Source: Lojkania enalia (taxonomy: Eukaryota; Ascomycota; Dothideomycetes; Pleosporales). From it: a DNA stretch of 64,000 bases. Below the pieces are notes generated by a model. The model was not told the origin of the DNA and did not search any database. It saw only the letters and a list, made by a program, of their open reading frames with translations. Below are positions 41,671-52,834 of the stretch, one piece after another. The position numbers were made by a program, and so were the translations under genes. The stretch lies in contig ML986579.1 of NCBI GenBank assembly GCA_010094045.1, positions 870,206-934,205 of the forward strand. Direction: 5' to 3'. Every line of letters starts with the position of its first letter. Position 1 is the first letter of the stretch.

Positions 41671-44193
41671 ATGACGCTAAAAGATCTATTGAAGAAGAGG
41701 GACAAAGTTAGAGACGAGGGAGCTGCTCCAAAGGGCCCCGAGTTGTCCACGGATGTGCCAGAGTTTCAGTTCTACCGCAGCACAACGACCACGCACGAAG
41801 CGATCGAACCACCCAGCTTCCCCGGCGACCCCAACCGAGAATCTCCATTGTTATCCCCTGAGCCGCATAAGAGACTTAGTAGATTTAGAAGGCATAGCAA
41901 TGCCTCGCAGAGCAATGCTGGAGCGGAGGACAACCGCGCTAGAGAGAATAGGCTCTCTGAACGACTACACATTAGTCGACAAAGATCCTCGAGCTCGGTC
42001 AACCTCCCCGAGAATCTGCCGGAGATAGGAGATGGTGTTGCGAGAACTGAGGATGACGAAGCGAAGTGGGAGAAGAGGGCGACGCTGATGGCGAAAGGAA
42101 ACACTATAAGCAGGAGCGGAAGTACAACACCAAACATTGAAACTAGCAATCCTCTTGAAGTAGGGAGGAGAAGTAGGAGCCCTAGTGTTAGTGCCGTAGG
42201 AGACGTAAGTTGAGGGACCTTCGGGGGATATAGGATTGGGGCTGATGCTGTGTAATAGGGCGATATCCAGGAAGCTATTCGGTTGCATGAGTCCGGCAGT
42301 AAGTTCGTATGTGAATCTTAGTGGAGATGGGTGCTGATGCTGGTTCAAGACCTTGAGGCTTCAACAGCTCTTTTTGGAAGACTAGCGGATCCCAATGGCG
42401 CCAACAATGCTCTTAGCCAGGTCCTGTACGGCCTTGCTCTAAGGTAAGTCGAATTTTCACGGTTCATGGTGTTCTACTACACGTTTATACCCAAAGTGCG
42501 CCCTGTTCCACTATTTGTAGTGTCGCTAACAATATGATAGGCACGGATGGGGTTGCGAGCCGAATCCGCAGCTCGCCATCACATACCTTTCGTATGCCGC
42601 TTCTAACAGCGCAGAGATTGAATCGCTCGCCCTTGCAGCGGGGATGAAGAAGGGTGGAGCAGCCAAAGGCGAGTTAGTACTCGCCATGTATGAGTTGGCG
42701 AACTGTTTTCGGAACGGCTGGGGCATCAAGAAGGATCCTGTTGCTGCGAAGCAGTATTACGAAACGGCAGCCAATTTGGGCGATACGGATGCGATGAATG
42801 AGGTTGCCTGGTGCTACCTCGAGGGCTTTGGATGCAAAAAGGACAAGGTTAGTCGAACAATCCCTTCACGTGTCTCTAGTCTCGGAAGTGTGAGTGCAGG
42901 CTTGACCGGTTTGTAAACACCGTTTATGCGCAACGCGAACGCTGTTGGTGGGATGGCGCTATACGAGCTCACGCGGAGAGTTTCTGAGACACAGAATCTC
43001 CCCAATCCGCCTCATTCTTTGGGCAGCATCGTGGGGAAACTGCGGCTGACGACGTTATTACACTTCATAGTTCAAAGCGGCTCAGTTCCTACGCCTCGCC
43101 GAGGAGAAGGGGAGCAAGACATTAGGCAATACATGGTAAGTCCGGAATTTCCTATACATGCCATTCTTATTGTTACACTCGATTGCTCGCATCGAGATCT
43201 CTTTTGGGGAGATGGTGTGTGTCCAGGCGGACTATGCACATGTCCACGGCACACGACGGGGGCTATGGTCAACGTCACGTTATGCCTCCCGATTCCGTTT
43301 CCGGCTCGACGTCAACAACACCAAGCCAAGCCATCACCACCAGCCCATAACGCAGGCCCAGGCAGCGCAGACACCTAATCGGTCCCTCTTCAAGCCCATG
43401 CCAACCGGTTTCAACACACAGATGCCAAGGCGCATCGGTTGGCTGAGAGGACACCATCTCACGCAACCTTCGCTTAGCCGGTACGGACTGGACGGCCCTC
43501 GCCGCAGCAGGACCTGTCACACTGCTGCCCGCACCCCCCCTCCACCATCACATCACTCCATCCACAAGACACACCTGCCGGGCCCTAGCTCTCTGTCATC
43601 CAGCCACCGCACACCATTCGCTTTTCCCGAATCCGGCCGTCCGGGCCCTGTCTATTTACGCATACACGTGGCGTGCATTTGCTGGCCTCGGTTCCGAATT
43701 CAATAAGCGGGATGAATGACAGCTGCTGCCCGCTCGTGTGGGGGAGCCGATGGCGGAGCTGAATGCTAGAGCATGGGTGCGGGCAGCAGCAGAGAAAAAA
43801 AAAAAAAAAAGAGCATGGTTTTGATGAATTCAGAGAGAAAAGAGTCATAACCATCATGTTTGCGATCGAGATTGGCCGGGACAGCGTGTGTATGTGCATG
43901 ATGGATGGATGGCCTTTCCCCCATTGACGCCTTGGACGACGGATACAGGCTACATACGACAATGTGACGCTGACGGTAGACCAACGGACCATTTTGCCGC
44001 GGCTTGGCGGACTGTGCTCACTCAGTGGCTCGACTTCCCCCATCACCATAATCGTTCCCGTTTGGGTAGCCTACGTCGTTTGTATAGTACATGGTTGTGA
44101 TTTTTTTTTTTTTGGAAGAAAAAGAGGAGCACGTGCTAACTCATCCCGCTTCGGAATCACAGGATCTGGAAAGAAAAATACAACCCCAAGTAG
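41671..44193 (+). CDS. SEL1-repeat protein, Nif1-type
   Basis: Six exons, 41671-42204, 42259-42298, 42350-42443, 42541-42847, 43071-43135 and 44163-44193, give 356 residues. The N-terminus (MTLKDLLKKRDKVRDEG) and the Ser-rich disordered part to about 178 are followed by GDIQEAIRLHESGNLEAST and ALFGRLADPNGANN, then three SEL1-like repeats: QVLYGLALRHGWGCEPNPQL, LAMYELANCFRNGWGIKKDP and NEVAWCYLEGFGCKKDKFKA. The last junctions give AAQFLRLAEEKGSKTLGNTW and then IWKEKYNPK, a conserved end in this family. In fission yeast Nif1 binds the Nim1/Cdr1 kinase and delays mitosis; that role here is inferred from similarity. Introns 4 and 5 are 223 and 1027 nt, very long for this window. Intron 5 contains A16 at 43795-43810 and T13 at 44101-44113. 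Confidence 0.85.
43795..44113. repeat. A16 and T13 tracts inside a long intron
   Basis: A16 (43795-43810) and T13 (44101-44113) lie 290 bases apart in intron 5 of the SEL1-repeat gene. Next to them are similar 12-mers, CATGGTTTTGAT at 43814 and CATGGTTGTGAT at 44091. This might mark an insertion, but the order does not fit a simple retroposon with a poly(A) tail and target duplications. Confidence 0.4.
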
Positions 44194-45004
44194 AGCGTGC
44201 AAGGCCCCGCCCAAAAAGAAGTAATCTACGACGATCATCTCAAACCCCCGCACTTACATATTTCTAACTAGGTAGGTAGTCTGGGGTGTTCATTTGGTCC
44301 CGAGAGAAAATACCTTTCCCATCCATCCTGCGGGATGCGGAGAAATCTAATTTCTCTTTTCGGGACGTTAACTTATTGCGGTACATGTGTTTTACATATG
44401 GGTCTAGCGCATGGGGCTTACAGTACAGTAGTACTTCCTTGATGTGCGTGCGTTGCTAGCGGCGGGTAGTGTTGTTGTTGCTTTGTTGCTTTTTAGCTCA
44501 TTATTGCCGCGTTTGTGTCGTTGTGTGGCGTGGGTTTCTAATCGGATCAGATCAGGTCATCTGGGGTGTGTATGCGGTCATCAGTGTGTCTTGCTCATGC
44601 AGCCCTGAGACGGGTGCCTTGTTCGGCGTCATGGCCTCGTTTGGGAAGCTGGTGGTATTTAGGGGTGTTGATGTTATTTTACTGTTTTTGGATGGGGGGG
44701 GGTGGATGTGCCGCCGTTGGTGGGCGTGTGTGTGTGTGCATATGCCCGCGATGGTGTGGAGTACTTTCAATCCTATTGTATGAAGATTATTTTCTGATTT
44801 TTCCTGAATCGGGACGATAAATGGATCACGTATACGGCACTGACCGTTGTCGATCGGCGCAATATTCGTGCTGTATGACTTCGGGGAGTTTTATTCCTGC
44901 ATGTGCGACATCCGTCTATCTCATCCTTCATATCATTTTCTAAAATTCTCCCAGACCTAACCAATCAACCCGGCAGACCAACAAAAATCCAAACATACTA
45001 TTCC

Positions 45005-45043
45005 CATACATACATACATACATACATACATACAAACAAACAA
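45005..45043. repeat. (CATA)n microsatellite passing into (CAAA)n
   Basis: About seven CATA units followed by two CAAA units, uninterrupted. Likely length-polymorphic. Confidence 0.9.
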
Positions 45044-45432
45044 GTCAGATGTCCTCACACCATTCCTCCGCAATCGCCCGATCGGGTCAGACGAACAGTA
45101 TGTGGCGGGGGAGAGGGAGGCGTTAGTAGCGTGTATCGGTTTCAGGGAAGAAAACGGCGGGTTCAGATCACGGTAGTTATGTAACCAGTATGCGCCTCGT
45201 CGAACCCCAGCGAAGGATGACGGATGTTTAGGGCTGAGTAGAGAGTTGTAGTCGCGTACCGTATGTCGCCGATGACGACGATGCCAATCCAATCCAGTCC
45301 CCACTTTCTCCTCCCGGAAGAGGGGGGGGCCAAAAACACACATATCTGATCACCGTGTAAGTACTGTTCCGTAGCTCCGAGGTCCGGAGAATTGATGAGA
45401 CATTGAGCCATGAGGATTGTGGTGGCTTTTTT

Positions 45433-45488
45433 GCTCTCTCTCTCTCTTTCTCTATCTCTCCTTTTTTTTTTTTTTTTTTTTTTTTTTT
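45433..45488. repeat. Pyrimidine tract ending in T27
   Basis: A (TC)n-rich stretch of about 29 bases runs directly into 27 consecutive T. Simple sequence, prone to slippage and to assembly error. Confidence 0.9.
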
Positions 45489-46895
45489 GGAGAGGCACGC
45501 ATCTGGGGTACATGCATGCGGTCTGTTAGCCGCGTTGCATAATGGGTGTGGAGCGCGGTTTTGCGTGGGACGCGGGCCATGCACTGCACATCAGCGCTGC
45601 AGTACAATGCGAAGCATTCATAGTAGCAAGAAGAGCACTGCAAGCGAGCGAGCGAGCAGCATGCAAGGATGGATGCGGATGCGAGGTTGCGGGACAGCGG
45701 GAATTTCTGGGGAGACAGGATGTAGGAGACGTGGGGTGTGAAGGTTTGGAGTGGCAATGTAGGGCTTGTATGGAACCAGGTTCGTCCAGTATGATTGAAG
45801 CGCCTTGCGCGGAGCAGTCTTCATTCGTGAAAATTCTTTCGGAGACTGGAGACGTGGGATCCAGGGGCAAAATGCAAGTATCCGATGGCGAATGTTCAAT
45901 GGTCTAGAGCGCAAGTTACGGGTGGATCTCACACCAGAATGGTGAGATCTAGAGGCATGCAAACATCATGGTGAAGGAGAGACAAAGGAAGAGAAGTGCT
46001 GATTGATTATAATGTGCCTGTGAGAGCAGCTTAGTTACAGTCTTCCATCATATCCGAACGCCTAAGGTCCAATCAATCCGATGTGGTATCTTAAGAGGAA
46101 AGGACGTCGAGTCCAATTACGGTCGGTTAACGTAAAGCCGCTTTCGTTATGTATCTTGATCGTGGAATCCTCATCAACATCTCTTATTAGGGGAATCGCA
46201 ACGAGTAGACACGGCTGAATAGTTCGTCGCTCTTGTGAAAATCGTCTCTTTATCTTTCGTTCTTCTCAAAACCTCGTTCCCACGTTAAACCAATAACAAT
46301 AAATGTGAACCAAGTCCAAGCTATATATCCTCAAATCATGCCATCATTTACAGGTCGTAGCAGACATACAAGTCTCCTTATCTTGGCTATCCTTCAAAAG
46401 TTGCCTTTGAAACTTGCAAGGAAAATAAATATGGAGATCAAAAGAACACGCTCGCTACGCTCTGCAGAACCCAAATTTCTCCGCTTGCTAATAAAATGTC
46501 CAAACCAAAATCTGCGTGACAACAAAGGAAATAATCCAGTTGCGTGATGGGTTGACCTATCCATCACCATGGTAAGGCACGTGCCCCAGCCGCCCAATTT
46601 GATGCTCAAGCGTAAAATATAACAAATGCGGGTAAAAACGACGTGACCGTCCATAATGTTAAATGGCGTTGTCGAGAGCCGGGAATAAGATAGGCAGGTG
46701 AACGCTCAGACCACCTGAGCGTTAGAACCGTGAAAACTGGCGGATATCCAACCCAAAATGCAGATTTCGTTGTCCCTACAGGTGCCTCCAATGGAGGAAG
46801 AATCGAAGTGAAAATCGTAATGCTAAAATCCAGATAATGCGGGCTATAAAATAAGAATGGTGGCCAATGGAGAGGGATTCAAGGCGGGGCGGAGG

Positions 46896-48977
46896 TTACC
46901 CGACGTTGTCAACCTCGACGCGACTGCCGTCCGAGGTGCTTGGTCTGGAAGAAGCAGTAGTCTCCTCAACAATGCGCTTGAATTCGTGAACCACCTCGGG
47001 GGCAATCCGATCCCAAAGCAGGCTACGGGTGTAAACTTCGGCAGCGGTATCGCCTTTGCTTTGCTCGCGCATTGCTGCTAGTGCCTCTGCGAGATTGCGT
47101 CGGTGGGATGGTTGGGAGCCAGGAGACAATGAGTCGCTAAGATCGTCACTTGCTATGCTATACCTCGTGCGCGAGAAATCCATTGAAGTCACGCTGTTGT
47201 ACTGGGCTGGTGTAATAGAAAATAATTGTTCGTGCTCGTGCTCCTTGGAGGGAACAGTGAGCTGTGCATGAAGTTGGTCGAGGTTGGATCCGGAAAGCCC
47301 CGCGAGCTCAGAGCCAGATACAGTCGATTTCGGCCAATTCACTCCGGAAGGTCCGGGTTCTAGGTCCGAAACACGGTTAGCGATGACACCTTGCTCTGTG
47401 AGCGAAGGAGCCACGCCAGCATCTTTAAATATGCTGTCAAGAACAGTGGCTGAGGCGGCACGAACTTCATCTGGCATGCGAGGGATAGGCGGGGCGGAGG
47501 AGCCGGAAGACTTGCTAGCAACGAATGCACCGCATAGCAGGAGCATAAGTAAAAGACCGGAAGCAACGGGCTTGTCCTCGCCTTCCTTGGAGCGAGGGGC
47601 GATGACAAGTGACTGTTCCTGTTGCTGTGGGGCAGGCGTTTGCTCGTCGACTGCGAAGTCATTGACGAAGATGTAGTTGTCCCATTCGTTAGAGCTCATG
47701 TTAAGGTTGTCCATCTCAGATGCGAAGTCGTTGAAGGTAGTACTGGGAGCGACGGCCATGCCACTGCTAGTAGCTTCAAGCCTCTCGGTGAGAACGGAGA
47801 TTTTCTTCCGAAGGTCCCCTGATTCAAGAGTGTGGGTGCGAACGAGCTCTTCTTTGTCATATTGTAGCTGGCTAATCATCTGGTGCATCTCCATTCTCTC
47901 GTGGAGCATGGCTTCCTTCTCTTGCTTCAGGGCGTCGTACTCCATCCGCAGAGTTCCAAAGTCTTCTTCGAGCTGGCACATCTTCTCAGCCCATTGCTTC
48001 TTCTCCTCTTCCAACTCTTCGGTGTGCCTTTTCTTTCGCTGTCGCGAATCAAGTCTGTAATCATGTCAGCTGATGAACGGATAGGGCAAGACCAAATGGC
48101 GCAGAGAACCAAATGGAGGAACGCCTAAACCAAAGGGAACAACGTACGCGGCCTGTCTGTTCCGGAGTAATCGCTTCTGCTGCTTGAGCTCCTTCATGTC
48201 TTCTTCGTTGGTGCAGCTGGCGATGAGCTGGTCAATGTTGAATAGGTTGCGGTCGGCAGGGATGTCAAAACGAGCGTTTTTCTTTCTGATGCCGCCATCG
48301 CGGCGTGGAGAGAAGGAGCGTGGAGGGGAATTGGGCCTCACACGCTTCGGACCTGGCCGTGCGGCATCCATCTCCTGCTGGTTGAAGGCCATCCACTCGG
48401 CGTTGGTGTGCGGCGACAATGGCTGCTCAGGAGGTGCCGGCGGGAAGACGGAGCTTGGCCGGACGTTGCTGTGGAGCGGAAGACCATGGTGGCTGCCAAA
48501 AGCGGACGGCATCTGGGAGGGCGCCGGAACGAAGGTGGATGAATTGGAGTCGAAGTCGCTGGGGCCGAATGGATTCAACGGCTTGGAGGCAGTGGGCGTC
48601 CGCGACCCGGCATTGTCTGCGACTGGCCACGAGGTCTGCTGCCCGTAGGTAGCGGCTTGGTTGGCTGGTATGCGAGCGAAGGGGTTGTTGCTCTGCTCGG
48701 TGAAGAAGGGATTGGTGCCGCTGTGGTGGACGACGGAGCTGGAGGCGGTTCGGTCAACGAACTGGCCGGCGGAGAAGTCCTCCCACAGAGACGTGTCTGG
48801 GGAGAAGATGCCCTGGGTGCTGGTTGTGGGGGACATGATGGCGGGCGTATCCAGGATGTTGGAGTCCAGCGTGGTGCTGTCGTCAAAGGAGAAGGTGGAG
48901 GGTTTGCGGTCGACAGAACTCAGCGTCGACGACGGGCGGTGAAAGTCCATGGCGTTGGAGTTGGCGGAGAAGTCCAT
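46896..48977 (-). CDS. bZIP transcription factor with hydrophobic C-terminal segment
   Basis: Exons 48977-48148 and 48054-46896 with a 93-nt intron give 662 residues. The N-terminal 250 residues are Ser/Thr/Pro/Asn-rich, as in an activation domain. NIDQLIASCTNEEDMKELKQ leads into the basic region KQQKRLLRNRQAALDSRQRK, whose NxxAAxxSR pattern (residues 273-281) is the DNA-contact signature; the intron falls inside it. A zipper of about eight heptads follows, to about 350. At about 440-457 lies a strongly hydrophobic segment (VASGLLLMLLLCGAFVASK) followed by a polar C-terminal 200 residues. This layout recalls ER-tethered bZIP factors of the ATF6/OASIS kind, though no family link is claimed. 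The frame is open 25 codons upstream to another ATG at 49052; the ATG at 48977 was preferred because MDFSANSNAMDFH starts a typical acidic/Ser-rich leader. Confidence 0.85.
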
Positions 48978-49597
48978 GGCCCGGCTCTTGTAGCAAAGTA
49001 CCGGTGTAGGGCGGACAGGCGGTGTGGATTGCCCTTTTCGGCAACGGAGCACTGGCGGGATGTTCCTGGCGGGCGCGACACGGCCGAAGCGGAGAGCGTA
49101 GACGGTCCAAAAAACAGGTAGCGAGGCGAGTAGGTACGCGTCGCAGTTCGCAGGAGTGACGCCAACAACAACAACAGCGCTGCTGCTCTTCGCGTCGACC
49201 GGAGCAGACGAGCAGGGAGACGACGGTGGTGGAGAGCACGGCGGCGGTGGTGGGGGGGAGAGGAGGGAGGGCTAATGCTGGCGGGCCGGGCTCCTGATAA
49301 GTGCTGCGATATGTGGTGGGGGATGCTGGGCGCAGGCTTGGGGTGCCATGAGCGCGCGAGAGCGAGAGTGCTTGGTCTCTTCCGTGGGATGCACGCGAAA
49401 CAGGCCAGCCAGGCCAGCACCAAGCCAGCAGCCAGCGTCCAGCCAGCACCAGGCCCGTCACGCCCGTCAAGCCCGTCAAGCCCCCCCGTCGCGCGCTGCC
49501 ATTCGGCGCCCCAGCATCGTCGGGCTCGCCTGCATCACCACAGCGGCCTTCCCAGAAGCGACTGGCTGCCGGCCGCTCGTCCATGCAGCTCCACGCC

Positions 49598-49621
49598 AGT
49601 CGCAGCAGTCGCAGCAGTCGT
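49598..49621. repeat. Short tandem repeat, 9-bp unit CAGTCGCAG
   Basis: Nearly three copies of a 9-base unit, in the GC-rich stretch upstream of the bZIP gene. Neighbouring 49401-49460 is dense in degenerate CCAGCCAG units. Confidence 0.7.
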
Positions 49622-49803
49622 AGCGCATCTGCAGCTAGCCCGAGCCATTCACTCTCCTCCGCACTTGCACCACATGCCCCTCCCCAGCACGCACGCCGCC
49701 CGGTCTGTTTGCCCTGCCCTGGTCCCAACGCCGCACCTCCTCTAGATCTTTCTCTCCCATCGATCACAGCCTGCCTCCGCCCGCCGCGGCACTCACTGTC
49801 AGA

Positions 49804-49842
49804 CCAGCGGCGGCGGCGGCAGCAGCAGCAGCAGCAGCCAGC
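49804..49842. repeat. (CGG)n(CAG)n trinucleotide repeat
   Basis: About five GGC/CGG units followed by about seven CAG units. Upstream of the bZIP gene and not in a supported gene. Confidence 0.85.
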
Positions 49843-52834
49843 CATTTGTCGCCAAGGGAGAAGCGAGGAGAGAGGAGCTTGATGCGCCTCCTCCCCAGGC
49901 TCCCCGTCCTCCTCCACGCCGCGCGAGATGGCACCGCGCCCGGCGGCAGTAGTCGCAGCAGCAGCAGCATTCTTTGGTACGACAGGCTGACGGTGCCACT
50001 GCAACCCGGCCGCCAGTACCTTCTCAGAAGGACCACCAGCATCCAGTGCGGGCCGGCCCAGGCCCATTCAGCAAAATTCGTGCAGATGTGATTCGTCCGC
50101 GCCCACGCTTGGCTGATCCGCCATAGGATAAAAACTCTGCCCCAGTTGAAGAAGACGAAGAGCCGACAACAGGTAACCTTACCCTACCCTCTGCCCCGGG
50201 AAACCCAGAGTGCTCAAAAGAGGGCGCTCGTTGGGCTGGTGTAATCACGGGTGAGGGTCTGCTGAGCGCCGCGGGCCGTCCATCTCCCGATGTCGACCTC
50301 CATCCATCCACCGTCCTGCTCTGCCTCACATTGCTGCTATTATTTGCAGCCCGCCATTTTTTTTTATAGATCGTGACTACACATGGTCTCGTACTAAGCA
50401 TCAGGCGACTCTTTCGTTTTCCCAGTTTTCTTGCTTTCGCCAGCCCCGTTCGCTGCGCCGCAGGGTTCAACCCTTCTACTTTTTTTCCTTCTCCCCATTT
50501 TGCAGCCTCCAGCCTCCCGTGGTTATGTCATCGTCCGATTGCCCTGAGATCCGCGAGTCATTTCACCGCCTCTGATCTCTCGTTAGTTGACATCCCTTTT
50601 GTGACTCTTCTCGTTTTCGTGAGTGGTGCTTGGTGTAAGGTACCATGCGACTGATCCTCCATACGGCTGGTGCAAGCAAGCCTGGAGCAACCCGAGGCAA
50701 ACACTACAGCCACAGTGTTGCCGTTCTGTCCCACAGCTAATATCCGAAAATCCTCGATCATGACACAACCTAACGGGATACCCTCATCATCATAATCACC
50801 TTTGTGTGCCCCTTCTTCAGCTTTGTTCAATTTCCTTCTTTCCTAGCCCGTTCGATGGCCCGGGAACGGCTTGCGGCAGGTCTCGCCTGACAATCACCGC
50901 GAGAAGGACAAGCAAAGAGCCTCTTTTCCTCCCGCCAATCACACTCGTCACCCACTAAAAGAGGGCACGAAGCAACTGTTTGTGGAGGCTTCTCACAAAG
51001 TGTGTAACTTCTAGCAGCGAATAAGACAACCGACCCCTATCTAGAACTCCTTAACTAAAGAGAACATTCCGTAACACTAACTGTGCGGTCATTTGAAGCC
51101 GGCATAGTCGCCATCTGATTCCAGGGCGGGCCGAACGGAGACAGGCGCAGCCACTTCTGTACAAGCTGTCGGAGCCGAACGCACAATGCTTGCCTCTAGA
51201 TCTGGATCAGCCGTTGCAGTCGATCACACCCAAAAGGGTTCTCGCGCGTGCTAGGATATTGGGCGAAGAGCTGAGTGTCAAGATAATGGTATTGTAGTAG
51301 CCTTGGTCCACTCCCATCGCTGCATGGGCTCTTGGTCCTTCGCACCCGAGACAATGGCATTGACCGGAATCCCCGCGACGACGCAAATCCAATATTTTTC
51401 ATGCCCGAGGATAATACATGCATCATTGAAGCCCAATTCGCGAGGCGAAAAAAGATCACGGCTGCTTCTTCCCATTTGTACATGCTGTGGCTACGTCAAA
51501 CAAGATTTTTGAGGCGGTGAAATACACCAATTGCGAACGTCTCGCTTAGTATTCCTCTTTCTGCAGTACCCACACACTCACACTCGCCTAGGGTTTCTGC
51601 AAGCTTGCCTGTGCGTGCAGATGGGATGGACCACTCGCGCTTCTTCCCGAAACAAGTCTATTGTTGGAAAGAGGGAAGGAAGAGAAAAAAAATCTGGCGC
51701 ATTCCGATGACCTTGGCGAGGCGGAACACGTCTCCCCTGTTCTCATGAGTCAAACAGCCTTTCCTTGACCATTGCTCACTAGGCCTCGGAGTTTCTTGGT
51801 TGATGACTGACGACATGTGTCTCTCCCGGGGATTTGCTTAAGATTGATATCGATGCTTTGTCTAAGTGGTCGCAGTGCCTCCCTATCTGCAAAGGGATTT
51901 CGCTACTCAACTGCTTTGCTGTCCTCGCCGACATTCCTTTCCTGAGCAAGGCATGTGATAATGGGACTTTTTGAAAGGACAACCGCATGCTATGATCAAA
52001 AAGTGGAGCCCCGAGTTTCAAGGCGGCATGTATTCCGATTGACAAGTACATACAGTAATCCTTTCATGCTTGTATTGGGGCAGGGTCGAGCAAGTAGAAA
52101 GGGGGAGGGGAGGCTGACCACCTATTCTGCGATTCGCTGGTCCTTTTTTTTGCGGTGAAGGAAAACAGGACGTAGAACTCAAGAACAGCTACTATGCTGT
52201 CAGAAAAAGTAGAGAGGCGGTCTATTTGAGACAACCGCGCAGGTTTCTTTCCCGTTTTCCATTATCGTATGCAGCCGGCGGGCGTGGTTTGTCTCATCAC
52301 GACTATTTGTCGTACGGAATTCTCACGTTCCAAAGGAACCTGTGAATCATATCCCCTGATTATTCTTATTCCCCTTGCCGCATAGGTGTGGCGCTTAACA
52401 ACCTACATACATGTTTTGTATTTAACTACATGACTCGGTGTTGCTGGCTGACTGGACCTTTGGGGCTTATACTGCAGGGACAGGACGGAAATAGAAAACG
52501 GCAAAGTAAGAATCGGTGTGGCCTCCTACATGTAGACGGACGGACTGACAAATAGGTGTCAAGTCCTATTACCGCTTCAGGATAATGTGGCGAAGAAGCC
52601 AATCTATTGCGGGATGTTTTGTACATATATGATCAATCCGAGTTGTCTCGTTTCCACTCAGAGATCGCAAGGCGCCATTATCCAGGCCGTGTCATGAATG
52701 AACTAAACCGCCCTTAAAGCTCCAAACTAGCAAATTGACAGGTGTCGTTGTGGTGGTTATACGGCGTTCAAGCATACCAGAGTAACCAGACCGATACGCG
52801 TTTTGCTGCGCCCTATGCAGATCCAAAAAAGGGT

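Larger units (their letters stand above)
44194..46895. other. 2.7-kb gene-free region with simple repeats
   Basis: No frame has protein-like composition. Open frames on opposite strands at 45.5-45.9 kb mirror each other and show no domains. It holds a tetranucleotide microsatellite and a pyrimidine tract (annotated separately), plus GAGCGAGCGAGC near 45640. It separates the 3' ends of two convergent genes, so large parts may be UTR or non-coding RNA, which I cannot tell from sequence. Confidence 0.45.
48978..52834. other. 3.9-kb gene-free region upstream of the bZIP gene
   Basis: From about 49000 to 50070 the DNA is very GC-rich with short CAG/GCC-type repeats, giving long accidental frames on both strands full of Ala, Arg, Cys or Ser runs without domains. 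Around 50160-50600 is pyrimidine-rich, and 51000-52800 is ordinary unstructured sequence without a recognised gene. It likely holds the long promoter and 5' leader of the bZIP gene and the 3' end of PRP4. Confidence 0.5.

Noticed and set aside
45005..45043. CRISPR-like or centromeric repeat
   Set aside because: It is a plain tetranucleotide microsatellite, with no spacers.
45163..45584. Overlapping minus-strand frames with a poly-Lys run
   Set aside because: The Lys run is the translation of the T27 tract. No domains, and the frames depend on the simple repeat.
48883..50067. 394-codon minus-strand frame upstream of the bZIP gene
   Set aside because: Runs of Ala, Cys, Arg and Gly from CAG/CGG-type repeats, with mirrored frames on the plus strand and no domain. 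GC-rich DNA lacks stops by chance.
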